Below are positions 6,397 through 11,235 of a stretch of DNA of 11,235 nucleotides, piece after piece (position 1 is the stretch's first letter; every line of letters starts with the position of its first letter). Source of the DNA: Desulfobacteraceae bacterium (GTDB lineage Bacteria > Desulfobacterota > Desulfobacteria > Desulfobacterales > Desulfobacteraceae); assembly GCA_022712835.1 (NCBI GenBank), contig JAFLJU010000089.1, positions 1 to 11,235 on the forward strand, given 5' to 3'. The notes under the pieces are model-generated. The model worked only from the letters and a program-made list of their open reading frames with translations, made no database searches and was not told where the DNA came from. Made by a program: the position numbers and the translations under genes.

Positions 6397-6828
6397 CTAA
6401 AAGGCACCGAGCTGACAAGGTTTGATCCGAATGCCTTTTTTTTCACAGGCAGATCCCAGATCCAATTTTGTGATTTTCAGGGCTTTGGCTATCTCCCAAC
6501 ATTGGCTACAGGAAATTTTACCGTCAATATTTGCCTTGTCCAATGCTGCCATAAGATCTTTGGATATGTCGATATCCGGATTGATTCGTTTTTTTTCCGG
6601 AGAATACCCGAAAAGGCCCAACTGACATTGGGAAATACGGTATTCCATAAGATCTGTCTGAACCCCGATTTGGGAAGCGGATATTCCAATATCTTTGCCA
6701 ATCTTGTGTGCGGCTGAACAGGTTAAATTGCCATCGTCGGCCAGGGAATTGATCTTCTTGGAAATGATGGGATCGATACTTTTTCCCTGGTGTTTATTTG
6801 CGTAATGTCCTTTGTCTTCGTGTGCCAT
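6397..6828 (-). CDS. Cys-rich protein with two copies of one ~48-residue repeat
   Basis: This 143-residue protein of unknown function is built from two clear copies of one unit. Copy 1 (about 27-74) contains LTCSAAHKIGKDIGISASQIG, then a segment ending YRISQCQLGLFGY. Copy 2 (about 95-143) contains ISCSQCWEIAKALKITKLDLG, then KKGIRIKPCQLGAF. The shared pattern is DG-(L/I)-(T/S)-C-S-x2-x2-I-(G/A)-K-x2-x-I-x5-(I/L)-G, about 12 residues, then RI-x2-CQLG-x-F. Each copy keeps two cysteines (37 and 68; 107 and 138); Cys110 and Cys128 are extra. The helix spacing looks like a helix-turn-helix. There is no signal peptide and the N-terminus is His/Lys-rich. The start is ATG 6828 with AAGGAA upstream. 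It lies divergent to the PEP-synthesis regulator and convergent to the release-factor-like gene. I think similar CQLG units occur in other sulfate reducers, but I cannot assign a role. Confidence 0.8.
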   Translation of the reverse strand: MAHEDKGHYANKHQGKSIDPIISKKINSLADDGNLTCSAAHKIGKDIGISASQIGVQTDLMEYRISQCQLGLFGYSPEKKRINPDIDISKDLMAALDKANIDGKISCSQCWEIAKALKITKLDLGSACEKKGIRIKPCQLGAF

Positions 6829-6846
6829 TGGGGTTCCTTCTTCTGT

Positions 6847-6875
6847 TTGACTCTTGTTAAAGGTTAGGATATGAA
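6847..6875 (+). promoter_or_regulatory. Candidate promoter for the PPDK regulator gene
   Basis: TTGACT (6847-6852) and TATGAA (6870-6875) are spaced by 17 bp in the divergent region, which would put the transcription start near 6882 and give a leader of about 37 bases. A short inverted repeat AGGTTA/TAACCT (6861-6866 and 6883-6888) brackets the -10 box and could be an operator. The -10 match is only four of six. Confidence 0.4.
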
Positions 6876-6918
6876 TCTTTTATAACCTAAATAAGTCCAG
6901 GGATAAAGGATATAATTG

Positions 6919-7770
6919 ATGATAGATGAAATTGCTTCCAATGATTTTCAAATGATTTACATTGCATCCTGCGGGGAAGGCATCAATGCCTTCAACCTGG
7001 TTGAATCCACCCTGGTCCAGTTTCCAGACAGCGACATTTCCGTTGTAAAGGTGGCCCACATTCGTTCCGAAAGGCAGGTGGATGAGCTCATTGATAAGGT
7101 CAGAGACATTGAAAGTCTCATCGTTCATACTTTGGTTGATTCAAATCTTCGAAAATATTTGACCCGAAAAGGGATTGACAATCATATTGTCACTATCGAC
7201 CTTATGGGGCCTATCCTGTCGAAGATTCAGGCATTCTTAAACAAAGACCCTCTAGAAAAACCAGGGCTTTACAGACAAATTCACCAGATAGATCTTAAGC
7301 AGGTTTCTGCCATTGATTTTGCCCTCGCCCATGATGACGGATTAAATCCAGACACTTTGATGGGGGCAGAGATCGTTCTACTGGGGCTGTCCCGTGCCGG
7401 GAAAACGCCCTTGTCCATGTACATGGCCGTCATGGGATGGAAGGTGGCCAATATCCCCTATGTCCCTGGAGTTCCCATGCCACAAACCCTAAACCTGGTG
7501 GACAGAAGACGAGTGATTGCCTTGAATATTAATGTAGAGCAGCTTCTTTCCCATCGGAAAATGAGGCAGGAAAGCCTGGGAACATCTGATATTTATTCCT
7601 ATGTTTCAAAACAGGATGTTGAAGATGAAATCCAAATCTCTCAAAAATATTATATTGCAAGGGGATTTTCCATGATTAATGTGAGCAATAAACCCATTGA
7701 AACCAGTGCCGAGGAGATCATAGAAATGATCACACGAAGGTTCATGGCAAATGCCCACCTGGAAAAATAA
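6919..7770 (+). CDS. Pyruvate phosphate dikinase / PEP synthase regulatory protein (DUF299)
   Basis: This is a bifunctional regulator of the DUF299 family (plant RP, bacterial PpsR/YdiA). Members inactivate pyruvate phosphate dikinase or PEP synthase by ADP-dependent phosphorylation of a threonine near the catalytic histidine, and reactivate it by phosphate-dependent dephosphorylation. The 283-residue length fits the family. The P-loop-like motif GLSRAGKTPLSMYMA begins at residue 156; the family usually has SRTSKTP, so Ala-Gly replaces Thr-Ser here. It is followed by the typical VANIPYVPGVPMP. Earlier family marks include the Asp-rich IDFALAHDDGLNP block (near 135-147). ATG 6919 has AAAGGA eight bases upstream and is preferred over TTG 6916. 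The probable target, ppdK, lies at the right edge of the window, so a DUF299 member acting on PPDK rather than PEP synthase is the better guess. It is convergent with cheR, with only five bases between the stop codons. Confidence 0.93.
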   Translation: MIDEIASNDFQMIYIASCGEGINAFNLVESTLVQFPDSDISVVKVAHIRSERQVDELIDKVRDIESLIVHTLVDSNLRKYLTRKGIDNHIVTIDLMGPILSKIQAFLNKDPLEKPGLYRQIHQIDLKQVSAIDFALAHDDGLNPDTLMGAEIVLLGLSRAGKTPLSMYMAVMGWKVANIPYVPGVPMPQTLNLVDRRRVIALNINVEQLLSHRKMRQESLGTSDIYSYVSKQDVEDEIQISQKYYIARGFSMINVSNKPIETSAEEIIEMITRRFMANAHLEK

Positions 7771-7775
7771 GGTTT

Positions 7776-8573
7776 TTATTTCATATAGAGACTGGGAACC
7801 TTCGGGGTTGTTTTAAACCGGTGGGACAGATTCATGAGGCTTTCTGCATTGCCTATGGCAAAATATCCACCGGGGATTATGCTGTTATAAAGTTTGTTGG
7901 TAACCGCTTCACTGGTGGTTTGGTCAAAATAAATCATGACATTTCGGCATAAAACCGCATCATATAGTTCATTTGCAGGCGTATCTGTGATCAGGTTGAA
8001 TTTTTCAAAGGTTACATGCTGCATCACTTCTTTTTTTACTTTGACAAAACCTGCAAATTTACCGCTACCCCGTTGAAAGTAGCGGTGTAACAATGGCAGG
8101 GGTACATTTTTTAACTTGTCATTCTTATAGATCCCCCTGGTGGCGGTGGACAGAACTGAATGGGAAAGATCTGTCGCCCGGATTGAGAACTTAAGGCCCA
8201 GAGCTTTGAGTTGAACCGCTATGGTATAGGGTTCATCACCTGTTGAGCAGGCAGCGCACCAAAGTTTAAACGCCTTTGTTTCTTTTTTGGGATGCCGATC
8301 GAATTGATTGATAATATACTCAATATTTTTGTTTTCCCGGAAAAAAAATGAATGGTTGGTGGTCACGGTATCAATGAATTCAATCATTTCCCCTTCATTG
8401 TGATGCAAATAGGCAAGATACTGATCACAGGATTTCTTGGTCATCCGCATTCGTTTGGCAATCTTTGATTTTAGCAACTCAAGTTTGCCTTCATGAAGAT
8501 TGATTCCAGAGGTAACATAGATCATGTTTTTAAGGTCATTAAATTGTTTTTTAGAAAGAACTATGGAATTCAT
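7776..8573 (-). CDS. cheR: Chemotaxis protein methyltransferase CheR
   Basis: This is an S-adenosylmethionine-dependent enzyme that methylates glutamates on chemoreceptors. It has 265 residues. The N-terminal CheR_N helical domain occupies about 8-80 and ends in the family signature TTNHSFFFRE. The Rossmann domain shows motif I WCAACSTGDEPYTIAV (105-120; Asp where Glu is usual), the ATDLSHSVLSTATRGIY segment (133-149), the LCRNVMIYFD signature (208-217) and GGYFAIGNAESL (235-246). There is no C-terminal extension such as TPR repeats. ATG 8573 starts the conserved part; an upstream in-frame extension to 8675 would add 34 unusual residues and overlap the divergent gene, so I reject it. No strong ribosome binding site is seen before this ATG. 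No other chemotaxis gene is in the window, so it is an orphan copy here and its receptor partners are unknown. Confidence 0.93.
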   Translation of the reverse strand: MNSIVLSKKQFNDLKNMIYVTSGINLHEGKLELLKSKIAKRMRMTKKSCDQYLAYLHHNEGEMIEFIDTVTTNHSFFFRENKNIEYIINQFDRHPKKETKAFKLWCAACSTGDEPYTIAVQLKALGLKFSIRATDLSHSVLSTATRGIYKNDKLKNVPLPLLHRYFQRGSGKFAGFVKVKKEVMQHVTFEKFNLITDTPANELYDAVLCRNVMIYFDQTTSEAVTNKLYNSIIPGGYFAIGNAESLMNLSHRFKTTPKVPSLYMK

Positions 8574-8634
8574 GAAAAAATCATAATATATAAGCTTAAG
8601 GAAAGTAAACAAAAAAGAAGAGAAGGGGTGCCGT

Positions 8635-8997
8635 ATTAAAAGAATAGTCAAACCATTTGAGCGCCGGAAAAGCAAAGATTTTTGGGCACGTCTGTTTCTG
8701 GTTTTTAATTTTTGTGCATGGGGAGTGCTGTTTGCGTCACTTCTTATCTTTCACAAGGCCAAACCGGAATTTGAAACTTTTTTTGATAAATTTTATGGAC
8801 TAGCTTTAAGAACCACCTGGGATATGCAGTTTGTTCAATATCTTATATACACGATTCTCCTTGGGCTGGTTGTAAGTGTTCTGGGTATGGGCTTAAGCCG
8901 TTTTCGGGCCAGAAGAAAAACTGACCCGAAAAAACAATTGATTCTCCTTGGGGTTTTGTATCTCCTTCTTTTTATAGTCGCATGGATTCTCCTTTAA
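8635..8997 (+). CDS. Small three-helix membrane protein, probable ATT start
   Basis: This is an inner-membrane protein of 120 residues with unknown function. The conserved-looking part begins upstream of the first ATG/GTG-type start: the frame reads KRIVKPFERRKSKDFWARLF before the GTG at 8725, which would cut through the first membrane helix. The best start is ATT 8635 (rare, as in infC), with AAGGGG (8623-8628) six bases before it. The three membrane helices are roughly residues 18-39, 67-88 and 102-120. A basic N-terminus and a basic RFRARRKTDPKK loop favour a cytoplasmic N-terminus. The segment between helices 1 and 2 (PEFETFFDKFYGLALRTTWD) is amphipathic and probably periplasmic. I recall unnamed bacterial proteins with the opening KPFERRKSKDFWARLFL, but no function. 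It is divergent from cheR (61 bp apart) and heads a plus-strand run with two exported proteins. Confidence 0.75.
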   Translation: MKRIVKPFERRKSKDFWARLFLVFNFCAWGVLFASLLIFHKAKPEFETFFDKFYGLALRTTWDMQFVQYLIYTILLGLVVSVLGMGLSRFRARRKTDPKKQLILLGVLYLLLFIVAWILL

Positions 8998-9068
8998 AGA
9001 TCAAGAAACCACAGGAGATTGCCGATATCGATGTCTAACGATTATTCTTTAATATTGAAGGATGGTAA

Positions 9069-9839
9069 ATGAAAAAAATAGTTTTTTTTATATTAGTCTT
9101 TGTCTTGTGCAATTCTCCCTGCGGTGCAAGTGATTTTATGGTTGAATTTGTTGAGGAAAATTATAAACAAATCACAAAAACGTATTCCAACGACCCTTTT
9201 ATTTACCATTCCATCCAGGTCACCTCCCAGGCCGGTCCAAAGCTTCTGATCTTAACCGGGGATAATGAAGAATACCGAAAGTGGCTCAGGTATTATATTG
9301 CGGACAATAAACGATTGATCGCCAGGGTACCGGACACTGAAAATGATCAGTTCATTTCTTCCAAAGCTTATGAAATTGATGTCGCCAACATTCATCCTGT
9401 AAACGGGACAAAATGGACATCAGATATTCCCGTATCCAGTGATATCGCAGTCATGACAGGCAATTTACATATCCTGGTGCTTGATGCCAATGGAAAAAGA
9501 AGCCAACTGATATCAACGGTGATCAGCAATATGGGGTATATGCCAATCGTTTCTGACAATGGTGGTGAGGCCGTCAAGATTTTCAGGATACAACCGGAAA
9601 AATTTTTAATGATTATTGCCAATCATGAGATTAAGGGTATGAATACTTCGACCTTTGTGAAGTATATCCTCAAAGTTGACCATAAAATACCGATTCTGGT
9701 TGAAACCGGATACAAGAATCAAAAGACAAAAACTCAATTTGAGACCCAATTTTCAAAGGCCGGTTCTGTTTTGGTTAAACCGGTTGCGCTGGAAGATCTT
9801 CAAAATACCATTACAAAACTGGTTAAAAAAAAGGGTTGA
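9069..9839 (+). CDS. Exported protein with a degenerate receiver (REC) domain
   Basis: This 256-residue protein appears to be secreted across the inner membrane. Residues 1-20 form a signal peptide (MKKIVFFILVFVLCNSPCGA) with probable cleavage near Ala20; no proper lipobox is seen. Residues 22-130 are an unrecognised domain. Residues 133-256 follow the CheY-like receiver order: strand 1 LHILVLDAN, helix 1, GYMPIVSDNGGEAV, strand 3 FLMIIANHEIKGM, strand 4 IPILVETGY (Thr213) and strand 5 VLVKPV (Lys237). The phosphoacceptor aspartate is replaced by Asn185 and one of the acidic pair by Ala140, so normal phosphorelay is unlikely. Receiver domains are normally cytoplasmic, which makes the export signal odd. 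ATG 9069 has AAGGA six bases upstream. The downstream gene follows after four bases, so the two form an operon. The fold call rests on pattern recognition only. Confidence 0.75.
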   Translation: MKKIVFFILVFVLCNSPCGASDFMVEFVEENYKQITKTYSNDPFIYHSIQVTSQAGPKLLILTGDNEEYRKWLRYYIADNKRLIARVPDTENDQFISSKAYEIDVANIHPVNGTKWTSDIPVSSDIAVMTGNLHILVLDANGKRSQLISTVISNMGYMPIVSDNGGEAVKIFRIQPEKFLMIIANHEIKGMNTSTFVKYILKVDHKIPILVETGYKNQKTKTQFETQFSKAGSVLVKPVALEDLQNTITKLVKKKG

Positions 9840-9843
9840 ATCT

Positions 9844-10281
9844 ATGAAACACCTCTATCTAATATGGGTTGGGCTATTTTTAATTTTGCCTCCTTCCCTT
9901 TTTGCCCCCTCTCTTTTGGCCCAGGGAAACCAGTTTGGTAAATATGAAATGAGTTTTAAAAATTTTTTAACATGTGAGCTTACCCGAACCGGTGCCGTCA
10001 ATCATTTCAAGGGAAGCCCTTTTAAAATCACCATGATTGATCTGTTTGAAATTCAAAGGGAATCGGACATGGTGATTATCACCGGGGCTGTCCGGTGCGC
10101 CATTGCGGATCGTTATCAGGTTCTTTATGTTGCCCTGGGGGTTGAAACTATTATGGGAAAAGAACAGGTGACCTATTATACGACCCGACCCAAGGATTTT
10201 TCCATCCTTGCCACTGAACTGTTACGATTCCCCTATAAAGAAAGATGCCCTTGGTCCCGTTATTGGGTGGATATCGACTGA
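9844..10281 (+). CDS. Small exported protein of unknown function
   Basis: This 145-residue protein is not recognised. ATG 9844 is preceded by AAGGG (9831-9835), which lies in the last codons of the upstream gene; only four bases separate the two, so they are co-transcribed and probably coupled. The frame is open further left, but there it only overlaps the upstream gene. Residues 1-26 are a signal peptide (hydrophobic, proline-rich, cleavage near LLA-QG). The mature part of about 119 residues looks beta-rich (FKITMIDLFEI, MVIITGAVRCAI, YQVLYVALGVET) and ends with a KERCPWSRYWVDID tail. Its three cysteines (44, 85, 135) leave one unpaired if a disulfide forms. Its likely location is the periplasm. 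The neighbouring exported receiver-like protein suggests that both act in the same envelope process, but this is inference from spacing only. Confidence 0.8.
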   Translation: MKHLYLIWVGLFLILPPSLFAPSLLAQGNQFGKYEMSFKNFLTCELTRTGAVNHFKGSPFKITMIDLFEIQRESDMVIITGAVRCAIADRYQVLYVALGVETIMGKEQVTYYTTRPKDFSILATELLRFPYKERCPWSRYWVDID

Positions 10282-10294
10282 AATATTTGAAAAT

Positions 10295-10333
10295 AAAAAC
10301 GCCCTGTCTTTGTTTGAAAGCCAGGGCGTTTTT
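10295..10333. terminator. Strong bidirectional Rho-independent terminator
   Basis: AAAAACGCCCTG (10295-10306) pairs perfectly with CAGGGCGTTTTT (10322-10333), and the inner CTTT/AAAG can extend the stem. A run of eight T on the right (10329-10336) ends the plus-strand operon. The A-rich left arm gives a T-run on the minus strand, so the same hairpin also serves ppdK. The two flanking stop codons are only 74 bases apart. Confidence 0.93.
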
Positions 10334-10355
10334 TTTACGATTATGTAAATTAAGA

Positions 10356-11235
10356 TCAGTTTAAAATAGCAGCCTGGGCTGCTGCCAGCCGGGCAATGGG
10401 AATCCTATAAGGAGAGCAGGAGACATAACTCAACCCGGCCTTGTGGCAGAACACCACAGAAGCCGGATCACCACCGTGTTCTCCGCAAATTCCCAGTTTT
10501 ATGTCCGGTCGTGTTTTCCGACCCCGCTCAACGGCAATTTCAATCAAACTTCCCACCGCTTCCTGGTCCAGGGTTTCAAAGGGGTCAAAACTGAGTATGG
10601 CATTATCAATATAATCATTCATAAAAGATCCGATATCATCCCGTGAAAAACCAAAGGTCATTTGGGTCAGATCATTGGTTCCAAAGGAGAAAAATTGGGC
10701 ATACTTTGCCATTTTATCAGCTACCAATGCAGCTCTCGGGATCTCGATCATGGTGCCAAACTGATAGGGGAGGGCCTGGAGTCCATATTTTTTCAGGGTG
10801 GCATCATGACAGTCGGTTACCATTTTGTGGGTGAATTCCAATTCCTTTTCATTGCAGGTCACCGGCACCATGATTTCAGGTAATGGATGTTTTCCTGCCT
10901 GGAACAGTTCTGCACAGGCTTCAAAGATGGCACTAACCTGCATCCTTGTAATTTCCGGGAAAGTGATGCCCAGGCGTACGCCTCGGTGTCCGATCATGGG
11001 ATTGGACTCTTTGAGCAGAGCGCTCCTTTTCAATACTTCTTCAAGGTCTATTCGCAGGGCATCGGCAATCTCCTGCTGGTTTTTCAGGGATTGGGGCACA
11101 AACTCATGGAGAGGCGGATCCAGAAGTCTCAGGGTAACCGGCAGGTTGTCCATGACCAAAAGCGTTTCTGATATCTCCTTTTTAACAAAGGGAAACAATT
11201 CATCCAAAGCTACCTGGCGCTCTTCCTTTGATTTA
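10356..11235 (-). CDS. ppdK: Pyruvate, phosphate dikinase, C-terminal part (gene continues beyond the window)
   Basis: Pyruvate phosphate dikinase interconverts pyruvate, ATP and phosphate with PEP, AMP and pyrophosphate. About 292 residues of a roughly 900-residue protein are visible, corresponding to the C-terminal PEP/pyruvate-binding TIM barrel. The frame is open through the right edge (KSKEERQVALDELFPF), so the 5' part lies outside. Family marks are PMIGHRGVRLGITFPEITRM, the EIMVPVTCNEKELE strand, the FGTMIEIPRAALVAD loop, the FFSFGTNDLTQMTFGFSRDD substrate-binding block, and GICGEHGGDPASVVFCHKAGLSYVSCSPYRIPIARLAAAQ. The last contains the catalytic Cys of GxCGEHGGDP. The protein ends normally at ALN-type C-terminal residues (AAILN). 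The His domain that the DUF299 regulator would phosphorylate is outside the window. In anaerobes this enzyme often feeds PEP to gluconeogenesis. Confidence 0.96.
   Translation of the reverse strand, partial: KSKEERQVALDELFPFVKKEISETLLVMDNLPVTLRLLDPPLHEFVPQSLKNQQEIADALRIDLEEVLKRSALLKESNPMIGHRGVRLGITFPEITRMQVSAIFEACAELFQAGKHPLPEIMVPVTCNEKELEFTHKMVTDCHDATLKKYGLQALPYQFGTMIEIPRAALVADKMAKYAQFFSFGTNDLTQMTFGFSRDDIGSFMNDYIDNAILSFDPFETLDQEAVGSLIEIAVERGRKTRPDIKLGICGEHGGDPASVVFCHKAGLSYVSCSPYRIPIARLAAAQAAILN

Noticed and set aside
8574..8675. 34-residue N-terminal extension of CheR
   Set aside because: The extension has no CheR homology and would overlap the start of the divergent membrane protein gene; the conserved CheR domain begins soon after the internal ATG 8573.
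9676..9843. Upstream extension of the small exported protein
   Set aside because: It overlaps the receiver-like gene in another frame and would bury the signal peptide that begins at ATG 9844.
10443..11171. Plus-strand open frames over the ppdK region
   Set aside because: They are antisense shadows of a gene with full PPDK motifs.

Overview
The window looks like chromosomal DNA of a moderately AT-rich Gram-negative bacterium, most likely a sulfate-reducing deltaproteobacterium of the Desulfobacterales type. That placement is an inference from gene content and protein style: an outer-membrane phospholipase, a pyruvate phosphate dikinase with its DUF299 regulator, a lone CheR, and small Cys-rich proteins. 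No rRNA or other phylogenetic marker is present.

Left end (1-1273): a decayed region. A minus-strand gene probably starts at 22 and runs off the edge. It is followed by a frameshifted minus-strand remnant that resembles the N-terminus of an ISAzo13-type transposase, then the C-terminal half of an HD-GYP phosphodiesterase with an in-frame amber codon. About 350 bp without a convincing gene follow, containing a perfect 11-bp inverted repeat.

Middle (1159-5760): a promoter-led outer-membrane phospholipase A (pldA-like) with an extra N-terminal periplasmic domain. Convergent to it is a tight two-gene minus-strand operon (radical SAM enzyme, then an MFS exporter), and after that an unrecognised 227-residue protein whose stop codon lies in a 13-bp tandem repeat.

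Centre-right (5900-8700): a small stand-alone GGQ release-factor-like protein; a convergent Cys-rich protein made of two copies of one repeat; the divergently placed bifunctional kinase/phosphorylase that controls pyruvate phosphate dikinase; and a convergent CheR methyltransferase whose stop is only 5 bp away.

Right end (8635-11235): a plus-strand run of three small envelope proteins: a three-helix membrane protein that appears to start with ATT, an exported protein carrying a degenerate response-regulator receiver domain, and a small exported protein. A strong bidirectional terminator separates this run from the C-terminal part of pyruvate phosphate dikinase (ppdK), which leaves the window on the minus strand. 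The regulator at 6919-7770 and ppdK at the right edge act on the same step, interconversion of pyruvate and PEP. The other genes look like independent units. I see no CRISPR array, tRNA, rRNA or intact mobile element.
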